A DNA stretch of 64,000 bases from Lycium barbarum (Eukaryota > Streptophyta > Magnoliopsida > Solanales > Solanaceae): positions 49,080,938 to 49,144,937 of the forward strand of contig NC_083337.1 of the NCBI RefSeq assembly GCF_019175385.1. The letters are read 5' to 3'. Position 1 is the first letter of the stretch, and every line of letters starts with the position of its first letter. The notes below the pieces were generated by a model. That model searched no databases. It worked only from the letters and a program-made list of their open reading frames with translations, and was not told the DNA's origin. Shown piece by piece: positions 32,991 to 46,638 of this stretch. The position numbers were made by a program, and so were the translations under genes.

Positions 32991-35900
32991 TGTTATATCC
33001 CGTGTTTTCACACGTTTGGAAAAACATTAATTATATTGGATTCTTGACATATAAGGTCAAATTTGATATTTTGTTGAATTTAGGAGTTATGCATGAAAGA
33101 ATAGAGTCATGAAAGTGTGGGACGAGGCTAAGGGCAATTTTGGAATTTTGGAAATTAGTTCCGGGAATTTCAAAAGGTGATCTATAAGTCTTTGGGCCCA
33201 AAATAAATGAAGAAAATTTGGGCCCAACACTAAGGGGTGGCCGGCCACATAGTGGCCCAAACCATGGTTAGTTAATTATTTTTCCATGTGCTAAATACTT
33301 GGAAGAAGGCATTATTTATAGAACTTTCAAGAGAATAGATAAGAAGCAAGAAAACAAAGCAAAACAAGAAAGAAAAAAAGAGGAGAGGGTTCGGGTTTGG
33401 CCATAGGAATTTGACCATCAAAAATCTTGTTCAAAATTTTTTTCTCTTGTTGAATTCTTACTAATTCAAGGTCCCTTCTCAACTTGGTGTAGTTGGTTTG
33501 GAAGGAAGAAGTCTTGTTTCTTCAAGTTGACCCTATATTGAAGTGAAGAAGATTGAGTAAAAAGGTAAGAATTTATCCCTTATTATAGTGTTATGAAGTA
33601 TTGGTTGTGTTGTAGTATGTAGAAATGAGTTGATTGTATGGAAAAATGGAAGTTTGCGAAGTGGGTATGGAATATAGAATGTGGTCGTGTGTGTGTGTTA
33701 ATGTGTAAGTGAAATGAGTTGAAATTTATGTTGTATTCTAGTTGTGTGTATGATGGAATTCATATGGAGAATGAGAGTTGAATAAATTTGGTTGAAAATG
33801 AAATATAGGGGTTTGGCCGTGTGGTATGGTGTTGGTAGGATGCTAATGAATTAATTTTGTTTAATGTGTTAGTTGTGTTATTGTGATGCTTGCAATGAAA
33901 ATGAAGTTAGAATGATATAAGTTTGTATTGAATTAGAATGTAGAAACTTATGTCGTTCTAGTATGACTTTCCGACATTAAGGAAATGAAGTTGTTTGGTT
34001 GTTAATTGTGATGATCATTGATGAATTTGGAAGTTGGAAACATGTTATGAAGTTGTATGCCAAAGATTTGATGTTTTGCATAAGTTATGACTTTGACGGA
34101 AAGTTGTATATTATGTATATCGAGTGTATAACTTGAGGAAAACGATATGAAATGTTTCTAGAACTATATGGTGATGATCTTGATTGTTGATGAATGTGAA
34201 ATTATTGATATTAGTTGAAAGTTGGGTTGAAATGAAGGTTATGTCAACTTGTTTGAAAGATGACTAGTTGAAGGATATTTGTGTTTTTAATGTTCGTTGT
34301 TGATATTGATGTTGTCGTTTGGGTTGTTGTTGATGATTTCTAGCCGAGTTGAATTCTCGGGGTGCTATATGTATAGGGGAAGTGTGCCTAAATTTCGGTA
34401 GACAAATATGCATTAAGTTGAAACTTTGGTATTCATAACTCACAATTGGTAAACTTGACCAATTACAGATTCTTGACGAAACGGGAGGTGAGTTTGGAAA
34501 GGCGTAAAGAGCTTGAAAGGTATGTAAAGCAACCCCAATTCTTCCCTTGGCATGCCCTTAGTGTGTTAGGGTCGGATCCGGGCCTCGAAAGACTTCTTGG
34601 CCCTCGGAATCCGCAAGAGAAATTCTCCGTTTTTCCTTCAGTAGAATTGAACCATTTTGGTATGCTTTTTTTGAAATTATGCAATTTTGTTCTAAATTAC
34701 TTGGAAGGGCACAGAATATTTGTAGAACCTTTTTAGGTGACTCCATAAGCTTGGAGGGCATAATTTGAGCCCGCCGCCTTGTTTGTCCCGAGGCGGGCCC
34801 ACTATTCCCGGTTTTGCCCTTAATGTACTAAAGCTTTCCTTTTAAGCGATTTTTGAAAGAAACGTTTGACTACCCTTTTTAATTTACCAAACGAATATTG
34901 TTTTAAATATCCTATTAAGTCTTGTAAATTATTTTCACACCCGGAACGACTTCAGGAAGGTTATACTTCTGTAATTTATTATGATATCCGAAATGCATCT
35001 ATTATGATCCTGTCCAACTCCATTGGATTTGTTTGGCTTTGATACGCTTCACCGAGTCTTTGAAAACATTTATGATATTTTTAAATTGCATTAGTCTCTC
35101 ACTACTCCATTCGTGGATGCCCCAATGTTTCCCACACTGAGCCCGAGCCAGGATATGTTGTCAAGCGTGATCCTTTGCATTGTTCGCCGTGCCTCGATGT
35201 GAGGGGGCAGGTATACGCGTACATGGGTTTGTGGAGTATGCTGTGCCATGTACGCTTGTTCTGATATGATTTGCTATGGCCATCTGATATGATATATTAT
35301 GTGACGGGGTTATGCCCCATTCTGATTCTTCTGTGTTGTGGCACCAGCACCGGGAGGGTGGCCACGTTCTGTCTACCGAGTCCCTTGGCAGGGGCCGGAT
35401 TTGATATGACATATGTTTCTGTACACACTCTGCATGTTTTGAAATTATGTATCTGATACTTTGGATTTTTCTGTTTATTTTCTGTATGTCCTGCACCAGT
35501 TATGATTTTGTCTCCGTACTTCAGGCTTTACATATTCAGTACATATTTCGTACTGACCCCCTTTCTTCGGGGGCTGCGTTTTCATGCCGCGCAGGTACCG
35601 ACGACAGGTTTGCTGATCCGTCCGCTTAGGATCTTATTCTGCCATTTGGAGTGCTCTCTTATTCAGAGCCATCTTTTGGTATAGTCTGTCACTTCTACAT
35701 ATGTATATTCTCGTTCATGGGTGCGGCGGGGCCCTGTCCCGTCATATTATTTTGTCGGTCTCTTTAGAGGTCTGTGGACATGTTTGTGGGTTGGGATCTT
35801 TCTGTACAGCTGTGTGTATATGTTGTGTTTGGGCGATCCCATTCGCCGCGGCGGCCGGTCCGCACTTATGTAAATATTTCTTTGTTGGCCCTGTGTGGCC

Positions 35901-36049
35901 TTTGTTGGTATTTTCTGCGTGCAGGGTATATGGGATAGTCCGTAAAACAAAGGAAACTCTGCCAAAATTTTTCTGGAAATTATATACTAGAATTTGTTTG
36001 AGTGCCCAGATCGGGCACTAGTCACGGCCTACGGGGTTGGGTCGTGACA
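32991..36049 (+). repeat. LTR3 of the array (3059 bp)
   Basis: Nearly identical to LTR1 and LTR2. Mini-exon 34469-34519, twin hairpin 35538-35574. Confidence 0.95.
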
Positions 36050-36252
36050 AAAGTGGTATCAGAGCGGTTCGTCCTCGGAATGTCTACAGACCGCGTCTAG
36101 TAGAGTCTTGTTTATCGGTGTGTTGTGCACCACACCTATAAACAGGAGGCTACAGGGCATTTAGGATACTACCCTTCTTTCTATCTTAGATCGTGCGATA
36201 GAGCTGTGTTATCAGGATGATTCCTCCCTAACGAATTGTTACATTTGCAGTT

Positions 36253-39200
36253 ATGCCTCCAAAAAAGGCGACAGCGGCCCAAAAGGCCAAGGCAGCAGCT
36301 GTGGGAGAGACTAGTCGGGCCCAGAGGGTTACCAGGGCCCATGCACATATTGCTCCTGATATTTTGCCCCCGGCAGAGGGCTCTTCCACACCGCCACACG
36401 TAGAGGAGATTGGAGCAGCAGCAGCTGCAGGTCGAGGGGCGGCTCCACCGCCAGCTCCCGAGATTCCAGTATCAGTCCATGAGAGAGGCAGTCCAGCTAT
36501 TGACCAGACTTGTGGCAGGACAGGTTCAGGGGCACGGACTGGGAGGTGACCGGGCTTACAGGCGTGACAGTTCGAGAGCCCGTGAGTTCTTGACTTGTGG
36601 TCCTCCAGAGTTCTTCGGGACTAAGCCCGAGGAGGATCCTGAGGAGTTTATCAGGAAGATGCGGCGCACTTTATAGCTGATTAATGCTTCCGAGACAGAG
36701 TCAGTTGCGTTGGCCTCGTACCGGTTGTATGATGTGGCGGCTAATTGGTACAAGTCATGGGAGTTATCTAGGGGTGACGGCGCTCCCCCAGCAGTTTGGG
36801 ATGATTTTTCTCAGGCTTTTCTTAGTCATTTTCTGCCTCCGGAGTTACGGCGGGCCAAGGCTGACAGATTCTTATTGCTGAGACAAAGGGGTCGCAGTGT
36901 TCGAGAGTACAGTGTGGAGTTCGACTCATTGGCCCGATACGCACCTGTTGTGGTAGCTACTATGGCTGACAGGATGCACAGGTACATTATGGGGCTGGAC
37001 CGTTATTTTGTCGACAACTGTTTGGTATTGGCTGCTCAGCCCGGCATGGATATTGCCCGGATTCAGGCCCACGCCCAGGGCATGGAGGACCGGCATAGGG
37101 AGCGTCAGCCTGATAGGAGCCAGGATCGGAGACAGCCCAAGAGGGCCAGATCATCTGGGTATTCTGGAGATTTTCGGGGCAGACAGCCTCAGCAGCCGCA
37201 GCAGCCTAGCAGACATCTATCCCAGCCGGCACAGAGCGCACCTCCACAGCCTACAGGTCGCAGATTTGATAGCCCAGGGTATTCAGGAGCAGGTCCGAGC
37301 TCCAGGGCTTCAGGTTCGCGGACAGACAGGGGTTCTGGTCAGACGAGGCCACCTAGGCCTCAGTGTTCTTATTGTGGCAGATACCATCCTGGGGAGTGCT
37401 ACAGAGCCACCGGTGCATGTTTTTCTTGTGGCCGTCAGGGCTATTCCGTGAGAGATTTCCCGTATAAGGGTAGTTCGGGTGGTGCAGCGCAGCCTACCGG
37501 ATCAGCCGCCGGGTCTTCATCTTCATCAGTGGCTATACGCCCTACGGGGCCAGGTACTTCAGCACCAGCGGGTCGCGGCAGAGGCCGTGGTGGAGCTTCT
37601 GGTACTAGCGGTCCTTCGAACCGCATTTATGCTTTGTCTAGCCACCAGGACCAGGAAGCATCGCCTAATGTCGTTACAGGTACATTATTGGTCTTCTCTC
37701 GGTCTGTGTATGCATTAATTGATCCAGGTTCGACTTTGTCATATATTTCGCCTCTTGTTGCTGGAAAAATTGGTATAACGTCTGAACCTATAGAGCCGTT
37801 TGAGGTAGCCACACCGATTGGGGACTTTATTGTAGCAAAACAGGTATATAAAAACTGTTCTGTAATTGTATGTGGCCGTGACACTAAGGCAGATCTGGTG
37901 GAGTTAGACATGATCGAGTTCGATGTTATTATGGGAATGGACTGGCTAGCCTCCTGTTATGCTAATGTTGACTGCCAAAATAAGGTAGTTCGTTTCCAGT
38001 TTCCTGGGGAGCCAGTTATAGAATGGGCCGGTAATACAGCATCGCCGAAAGGTAAGTTTATTTTATACCTTAAGGCGAAGAAAATGACCAGAAAGGGTTA
38101 TTTTTATCATCTGGTTCGGGTACAAGACTTGACAGCAGAAACGCCGACTCTTCAGTCAGTTCCCGTGGTTAATGAATTTTCGGATGTATTCCCAGATGAG
38201 CTTCCAGGCCTTCCTCCGGAGCGGGAGATAGATTTTACTATTGATTTTCTTCCAGATACTCAGCTGATATCTATTCCCCCGTACAGAATGGCACCGGCAG
38301 AATTGAAAGAACTGAAAGAGCAGTTGAAGGATCTGTTAGAAAAAGGCTTTATCAGGCCCAGTACTTCGCCTTGGGGAGACCCGGTATTATTTGTGCGTAA
38401 GAAAGACGGGTCGCTGCGTATGTGTATTGATTATCGGCAGCTGAATAAGGTAAGTATAAAGAATAAATACCCCCTCCCCAGAATTGATGACTTGTTTGAT
38501 CAGTTGCAGGGCGCCAGATATTTTTCGAAGATAGATCTTCGGTCAGGCTATCATCAGGTACGGGTACGAGAGGCTGATATTCCTAAGACAGCATTCCGGA
38601 CCAGATATGGGCATTATGAATTCAGAGTTGTGTCTTTTGGGCTGACTAATGCTCCTGCGGTATTCATGGATTTAATGAACCGGGTATTCAGGCCATTCTT
38701 AGATATGTTCGTAATTGTATTTATCGATGATATCCTGGTTTATTCTCGGTCCGAGGCAGAGCACGCAGATCATCTGAGAGCGGTACTTGGGGTTCTTCGG
38801 CATCGAAAATTATATGCAAAATTTTCTAAATGTGAATTATGGCTAGCTTCAGTGGCATTCCTGGGGCATATTATTGCAGCTGATGGTGTCCGGGTGGATA
38901 CACAGAAGATTGAGGCCGTGAAAGATTGGCCCAGACCCACGATGCCCACAGAGGTACGTAGTTTCCTGGGGTTAGCAGGCTATTACAGGAGATTTGTGGA
39001 AAAGTTTGCTTCGATTTCAGCGCCTTTGACAAGGCTAACTCAGAAGGGAGCCAAGTTCCAGTGGGCTGATGTTTGTGAACGAAACTTCCAGTTGCTGAAA
39101 GAGAAGCTGACTACAGCCCCAGTTCTGACTCGTCCAGAGGGACCCGATGGATATGTTATTTATTGTGACGCTTCTGGCGTGGGATTGGGCTGTGTATTGA

Positions 39201-41137
39201 TGCAGCACGGCAGAGTTATAGCTTATGCTTCTCGGCAATTGAAAAAGCATGAAAAGAATTATCCTACTCACGATCTGGAGCTTGCAGCGGTGATCCATGC
39301 CCTGAAGATATGGAGACATTATTTATATGGCGTTCATGTTGATATCTATACAGATCATAAGAGTCTCCAGTATATTTTCAAGCAGAAAGAGCTTAATTTG
39401 CGGCAGCGAAGGTGGCAGGAGCTCCTGAAGGACTATGATGTGGATATTCTGTATCATCCGGGAAAGGCTAATGTTGTGGCAGATGCGCTTAGCTGGAAAT
39501 CTATGGGTAGCTTGGCAGATTTACAGCCAGACAGGAGAGAGATAGTGCGTGACATTCATCAGTTGGCTAATCTTGGGGTTCGTCTGGCCGAATCTGGAGG
39601 TACACGGATTTTTGTCCGAGGGGTTTCTGAATCATCTATTAAGGAAGATATCAAGCGGCATCAATATGAAGATCCTGTTTTGGCACGATACGGAGACACA
39701 GCCTATGATAAGGAGAAGACTCCGTTCGAGTTCACTCCGGACGGGACTTTATTATTCAGGGGCAGGTTGTGTGAACCTGATATTGCAGGCCTTCGGCAGC
39801 AGGTTATGAGCGAGGAACATTATGCTCGCTATTCGGTCGATCCTGGGTCTACGAAGATGTACCATGATCTTAGATGCCTATACTGGTAGGATGGCATGAA
39901 ACGGGATATCGCAGAGTTCGTCGCCCAGTGTCCCAATTGTCAACAGGTCAAAATTGAACATCAGAAACCGGGTGGACTATTGCAGGAAATGGAAATTCTG
40001 ACGTGGAAGTGGGAGATCATTAATATGGACTTCATTACAGGTTTGCCTCGCACTCCACGGAAGTATGATTCCATCTGGGTTATTGTTGATAGGCTGACAA
40101 AATCAGCCCATTTTCTCCCCGTCAGAACTACTTATTCCGCCGAGGATTATGCCAGGCTTTATATTAAAGAAATAGTGAAGCTTCATGGAGTTCCTATATC
40201 TATTATCACTGACAAAGGTGCTCAGTTCACAGCGAACTTCTGGAGATCTTTTCAGGAAGGATTTGTGACTCAGCTGAGCCTGAGCACAGCTTTCCATCCT
40301 CAGAGCGACGGACAGGCCGAGCGCACTATCCAGACACTTGAAGATATGTTGCGGGCCTGTGTTATTGATTTCAGGGGTAGCTGGGAGGATCACTTGCCAT
40401 TAATTGAATTTGCTTACAACAACAGTTACCATTCCAGCATCCAGATGGCTCCGTACGAGGCCTTGTATGGCAGGAAATGTAGGTCACCTATCGGCTGGTT
40501 TGATATTGGCGAGACAGAATTAATCGGCCCAGATATGATCCAGCAGGCCGTTGATAAGGTGAAACTTATCAGGGAGCGACTATTGGCAGCCTAGAGTCGA
40601 CAGAAATCATACGATGATAAACGGCGTCGTCCTTTGGAATTCCAGGTTGGTGATTGGGTATTTCTGAAGGTATCGCCTATGAAAGGCGTAATGCGGTTCG
40701 GCAGAAAGGGTAAGCTTAGTCCGCGTTATATTGGGCCTTATCTGATTGTGCGGAAAATTGGAAAGGTCGCCTATGAGTTAGATTTGCCATCTGATTTGGA
40801 AGTGGTACATCCGGTGTTCCATGTCTCTATGCTCTGTAAATGCATCGGTGACCCTTCCAGAATATTCCCTGTGGATGATATTCAGGTGACGGAGCAACTA
40901 TCGTACGAGGAGCAGCCCGTATCTATTTTGGATCGTCAGGTAAGGAGGCTCCGGAATAAAGATGTAGCCTCTGTTAAGGTACTATGGCAGAACAATAATA
41001 GGGAGGAAATGACATGGGAAGCCGAAGAGGAAATGAAGGAAAAATATCCTTATCTGTTCCCTATGCCCACAGGTAATCCTGAACCCTTACTTAATTCTGT
41101 TTCAATAATGAATGTGCGTCATTTGTGCTGTCTATAA
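36253..41137 (+). pseudogene. gag-pol: Gag-Pol of unit 3, three nonsense mutations
   Basis: Same early gag offset as the other units. Point stops are TAG at 36674-36676 (Gln codon in capsid), TAG at 39887-39889 (Trp codon just before the integrase CPNC motif) and TAG at 40592-40594 (Gln codon after the integrase core). Between them, 36710-39889 keeps protease, RT (FIDD) and RNase H open. The catalytic Asp in ITDKGAQF remains although the next residue changed from Arg to Lys. It is the most decayed full-length unit. Confidence 0.92.
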
Positions 41138-41216
41138 ACCTGAACTCCCCCAAAGTATTTTCCAACCTATAAGATTAATTTTACATTCGAGGACGAATGT
41201 TCTAAAGGGGGGAGGA

Positions 41217-44200
41217 TGTTATATCCCGTGTTTTCACACGTTTGGAAAAACTTTAATTATATTGGATTCTTGAGATATAAGGTCAAATTTGATATTTTGT
41301 TGAATTTAGGAGTTATGCATGAAAGAATAGAGTCATGAAAGTGTGGGACGAGGCTAAGGGCAATTTTGAAATTTTGGAAATTAGTTCCGGGAATTTCAAA
41401 AGGTGAACTATAAGTCTTTGGGCCCAAAATAAATGAAGAAAATTTGGGCCCAACACTAAGGGGTGGCCGGCCACATAGTGGCCCAAACCATGGTTAGTTA
41501 ATTATTTTTCCATGTGCTAAATACTTGGAAGAAGGCATTATTTATAGAACTTTCAAGAGAATAGATAAGAAGCAAGAAAACAAAGCAAAACAAGAAAGAA
41601 AAAAAGAGGAGAGGGTTCGGGTTTGGCCATAGGAATTTGACCATCAAAAATCTTGTTCAAATTATTTTTCTCTTGTTGAATTCTTACTAATTCAAGGTCC
41701 CTTCTCAACTTGGTGTAGTTGGTTTGGAAGGAAGAAGTCTTGTTTCTTCAAGTTGACCCTATATTGAAGTGAAGAAGATTGAGTAAAAAGGTAAGAATTT
41801 ATCCCTTATTATAGTGTTATGAAGTATTGTTTGTGTTGTAGTATGTAGAAATGAGTTGATTGTATGGAAAAATGGAAGTTTGCGATGTGGGTATGGAATA
41901 TAGAATGTGGCCGTGTGTGTGTGTTAATGTGTAAGTGAAATGAGTTGAAATTTATGTTGTATTCTAGTTGTGTGTATGATGGAATTCATATGGAGAATGA
42001 GAGTTGAATAAATTTGGTTGAAAATGAAATATAGGGGTTTGGCCGTGTGGTATGGTGTTGGTAGGATGCTAATGAATTAATTTTGTTTAATGTGTTAGTT
42101 GTGTTATTGTGATGCTTGCAATGAAAATGAAATTAGAATGATATAAGTTTGTATTGAATTAGAATGTAGAAACTTATGTCGTTTTAGTATGACTTTCCGA
42201 CATTAAGGAAATGAAGTTGTTTGGTTGTTAATTGTGATGATCATTGATGAATTTGGAAGTTGGAAACATGTTATGAAGTTGTATGCCAAAGATTTGATGT
42301 TTTGCATAAGTTATGACTTTGACGGAAAGTTGTATATTATGTATATCGAGTGTATAACTTGAGGAAAACGATATGAAATGTTTCTAGAACTATATGGTGA
42401 TGATCTTGATTGTTGATGAATGTGAAATTATTGATATTAGTTGAAAGTTGGGTTGAAATGAAGGTTATGTCAACTTGTTTGAAAGATGACTAGTTGAAGG
42501 ATATTTGTGTTTTTAATGTTCGTTGTTGATATTGATGTTGTCATTTGGGTTGTTGTTGATGATTTCTAGCCGAGTTGAATTCTCGGGGTGCTATATGTAT
42601 AGGGGAAGTGTGCCTAAATTTCGGTAGACAAATATGCATTAAGTTGAAACTTTGGTATTCATAACTCACAATTGGTAAACTTGACCAATTACAGATTCTT
42701 GACGAAACGGGAGGTGAGTTTGGAAAGGCGTAAAGAGCTTGAAAGGTATGTAAAGCAACCCCAATTCTTCCCTTGGCATGCCCTTAGTGTGTTAGGGTCG
42801 GATCCGGGCCTCAAAAGACTTCTTGGCCCTCGGAATCCGCAAGAGAAATTCTCCGTTTTTCCTTCAGTAGAATTGAACCATTTTCGTATGCTTTTCTTGA
42901 AATTATGCAATTTTGTTCTAAATTACTTGGAAGGTCACATAATATTTGTAGAACCTTTTTAGGTGACTCCATAAGCTTGGAGGGCATAATTTGAGCCCGC
43001 CGCCTTGTTTGTCCCGAGGCAGGCCCACTATTCCCGGTTTTGCCCTTAATGTACTAAAGCTTTCCTTTTAAGCGATTTTTGAAAGAAACGTTTGACTACC
43101 CTTTTTAATTTACCAAACGAATATTGTTTTAAATATCCTATTAAGTCTTGTAGATTATTTTGACACCCGGAACGACTTCAGGAAGGTTATACTTCTGTAA
43201 TTTATTATGATATCCGAAATGCATCTATTATGATCACGTCCAACTCCATTGGATTTGTTTGGCTTTGATACGCTTCACCGAGTCTTTGAAAACATTTATG
43301 ATATTTTTAAATTGCATTAGTCTCTCACTACTCCATTCGTGGATGCCCCAATGTTTCCCACACTGAGCCCGAGCCAGGATATGTTGTCAAGCGTGATCCT
43401 TTGCATTGTTCGCCGTGCCTCGATGTGAGGGGGCAGGTATACGCGTACATGGGTTTGTGGAGTATGCTGTGCCATGTACGCTTGTTCTGATATGATTTGC
43501 TATGGCCATCTGATATGATATATTATGTGACGGGGTTATGCCCCATTCTGATTTTTCTGTGTTGTGGCACCAGCGTCGGGAGGGTGGCCACGTTCTGTCT
43601 ACCGAGTCCCTTGGCAGGGGCCGGATTTGATATGACATATGTTTCTATACACACTCTGCATGTTTTGAAATTATGTATCTGATACTTTGGATTTTTCTGT
43701 TTATTTTCTGTATGTCCTGCACCAGTTATGATTTTGTCTCCGTACTTCAGGCTTTACATATTCAATACATATTTCGTACTGACCCCCTTTCTTCGGGGGC
43801 TGCGTTTTCATGCCGCGCAGGTACCGACGACAGGTTTGCTGATCCGTCCGCTTAGGATCTTATTCTGCCATTTGGAGTGCTCTCTTATTCAGAGCCATCT
43901 TTTGGTATAGTCTGTCACTTCTACATATGTATATTCTCGTTCATGGGTACGGCGGGGCCCTGTCCCGTTATATGATTTTGTCGGTCCTTTTAGAGGTCTG
44001 TGGACATGTTTGTGGGTTGGGATCTTTCTGTACAGCTGTGTGTATATGTTGTGTTTGGGCGATCCCATTCGCCGCGGCGGCCGGTCCGCACATATTTAAA
44101 TGTTGCTTTGTTGGCCCTGTGTGGCCTTTGTTGGTATTTTCTGCGTGCAGGGTATATGGGATAGTCCGTAAAACAAAGGAAACTCTGCCAAAAATTTTCT

Positions 44201-44275
44201 GGAAATTATATACTAGAATGTGCTTGAGTGCCCAGATCGGGCACTAGTCACGGCCTACGGGGTTGGGTCGTGACA
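41217..44275 (+). repeat. LTR4, last LTR of the array (3059 bp)
   Basis: Same bounds as the others but with more private substitutions, for example in the T-run near 41658 and AATAC for AGTAC in the first stem of the twin hairpin (43764-43801). Mini-exon 42695-42745. It is probably the original 3' LTR. Confidence 0.95.
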
Positions 44276-44280
44276 GTGGG
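44276..44280. repeat. Target-site duplication of the array, right copy (GTGGG)
   Basis: Directly follows the array end GTCGTGACA; identical to 14889-14893. Confidence 0.9.
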
Positions 44281-44452
44281 CATGAACACAGCGTCCATAA
44301 AAGGAAGGACGTCAGTACGAACAATGTACTGAGTATGTAAGGCATGAATAATAACATCATAAAGAAGTAAAGAAGCATGAGATAAGGAGATAACCTGTAC
44401 TGCTAGCCTCTGAAGGCGGACATCATGCATGTTAACTTTCTTTAACATCTTT

Positions 44453-44517
<65 letters not shown>

Positions 44518-46435
44518 ATCATTAATGCTGGGGAACGTACAGCCTGATCCATCGTACCATGTATCATATATTGTTGCGGAACGTGCAGCCCGATCCATTT
44601 GCCTATATACTCATTATACATCCATATATTTCCGCGGAACGAATGGCTCGATCCATTTGTCCATATATCTCGCGTCCGGGACGATATCATAATATGCCAA
44701 CTGATCAGGTGGTATTGCGTATATAATGCCTAGCCCTTCTTCCCATATCCCATGTATACGTACTCATATATCCATGTATATCATATACTATACATAGCAT
44801 GCATGAGAGCCCAAGTGAAAGCTATAACCCTATCGGAGTGACGTAAGGTCGGGAAGCTCCGATTACATTATAGAATAATCATCATCGCTATGTCTCACCT
44901 TGAAGGAACTAATATCATGAGGTGTGACTACAACAAAGGATAATATCAATGAAATCATAAAATGAGATTATCAAGCTCTTGACAACATTATTTCATAAGC
45001 TTCAGAATCTTTGGAAATAGAATCATCTTCATCATGCTTATCATAGATCATATCTAATCTCTAGCTCATAAGATGCTCTTAAGAATCTTTAACTTTAATC
45101 TTTTGGGATGCAAGAAGGTCATGGAAATGTAAAAAAGAAATCATAAAATAAGAGTCAAGCCTTTGAAAGAAGGGGACTAACCATACATACCTTTACCTCT
45201 TCTTAGCAACTAAGTGTTCTCCTTCCAAGCTCACAACTCTACATTCAAGAGAATTCGCATAACATTAGATCATTAGAAACATGCTTAAGTCTAGGCTAAA
45301 ACGACTAAGGCTAATGAAAATTGGGCAGCATTTCCTTTGTTTAGATAACTTTCTCCATATAATATAACAACTCCCAAACATCAATAGCGACACTCATAAC
45401 AACATAATCACTAGATTTCTCAAGTTAGATATTGTTCAATTCTCAAATTCACTTTCAAACCATCCATAACTATGAGTACAATACAACACCATATTCATTC
45501 TTCACATAATACTTCCTCAACGTTCCTAGCATCATTCATAACAAGATCATTCCCATTTCATACTAAGAATCATGACTCAAATTAACTTACTACTTAAAAT
45601 ACCCTCATTTCTATATTAAAGCTCTATGTTCATCCTTCTCTAATCCAAGTATTTCAACCACTCAATACTTTTGCTAACATGAAATAGTTGTCACCTTTGA
45701 TTATGTAGGAATAATCTTTGGATGAAGATACTCCACTTGGGAAAAACCCAGCTTCAAAACAAAAGGGATTCTTGACTCCCACAAACCCTAGTGAGCCTCT
45801 TTACACTTGATCCTCCTGATCCTTGCTAATTAATCCTTGATTCCTCTTAGATTAGTGTGGATATGATATGGGGAATGTTCTAGAGCTTTCAAGAGTTGTG
45901 GAGAGTGTGGGAAATGAATTAAATGGTCGTGGGTCATATATATATAGAAATAGAAAAATCTGGAAAAAGTGACCCGATTGAGTTATACGGACACTTATAC
46001 GGCTTGTATAAGTGACCGTATAATACTATCGCGGATCTGCCTTTGACCCTTACACAGACCGTATAAAGTTATACAGACAATATAAGTGGTCGTATAACTC
46101 CATTTTTTTTGAAATTATTCTCGTCGATTCGTTTGTTCTCCAATCCTTATGGAACCTTCTTAACACTAGTTTAATCCTTCATTAACCATCTAAGGAGCCT
46201 CATAACTTCTCCTTGAGACATTACTAAGTAATCCTTAGCTCGATAGTTCGAAACCTTCCCAAAACGCGACTTATACTTCACTTTATTCAATGAACTTTCT
46301 TCTATTGCCTCAAATATCTTTGGAATCTTAATTAGAATCGTTAAGTATCCCTTCTTACTTTTAGGGACTTCATGTACACCTTGACTTGCGTTAGTCTATT
46401 CACCGCACAACAACCCGAAACTCCGAGGTGTAACA
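44281..46435 (-). repeat. LTR G, main part (minus), disrupted by the array
   Basis: Minus strand from 46435: TGTTACACCTCGGAG. Mini-exon candidate 45191-45238 (48 nt). The twin hairpin at 44292-44332 has GTAC pairing and a CGTCC/GGACG second stem. A long TA microsatellite at about 44457-44515 and GCGGAACGTGCAGCCCGATC-like repeats at about 44530-44690 fill the usual minisatellite position. It is a 3' LTR, because a polypurine tract and pol follow at 46436. Confidence 0.85.
44457..44515. repeat. TA dinucleotide microsatellite
   Basis: About 29 uninterrupted TA units inside LTR G. The open frames over it are repeat artefacts. Confidence 0.95.
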
Positions 46436-46470
46436 CTCTCCCCCCTTAAGAACATTCGTCCTCGAATGTT
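46436..46470 (-). promoter_or_regulatory. Polypurine tract and pre-PPT hairpin of element G (minus)
   Basis: On the minus strand AACATTCGAGGACGAATGTT (46451-46470) precedes CTTAAGGGGGGAGAG and the LTR start at 46435. Confidence 0.85.
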
Positions 46471-46638
46471 AAGTTCTCAAAAAATTTACAAAAATTTTGC
46501 CAGAGTTTTCCCTGTAATATGGCTCTACCATACTGTCACAGCAACCCAAAATAACATCGCCTCACAGGGCTACAACAATAATGGCAAGAAAACATGGCCA
46601 CACACGACCAAAAGCATCAAAAGAAAGCATTACGTACC

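Larger units (their letters stand above)
14894..44275 (+). mobile_element. Tandem Tekay-type Ty3/gypsy array with one outer target duplication
   Basis: Order: LTR0 remnant/integrase remnant, LTR1, INT1, LTR2, INT2, LTR3, INT3, LTR4. LTR starts at 16534, 24761, 32991 and 41217 give unit periods of 8227, 8230 and 8226 bp. LTRs are 3059-3061 bp and interiors 5167-5169 bp. The only duplication found is GTGGG at the two outer ends. One insertion followed by LTR-LTR unequal recombination explains this best. Confidence 0.9.

Noticed and set aside
14894..44275. Assembly artefact producing the array
   Set aside because: Units differ by lineage-specific substitutions, stops and indels, and the outer GTGGG duplication is exact. 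Unit number still needs long reads.
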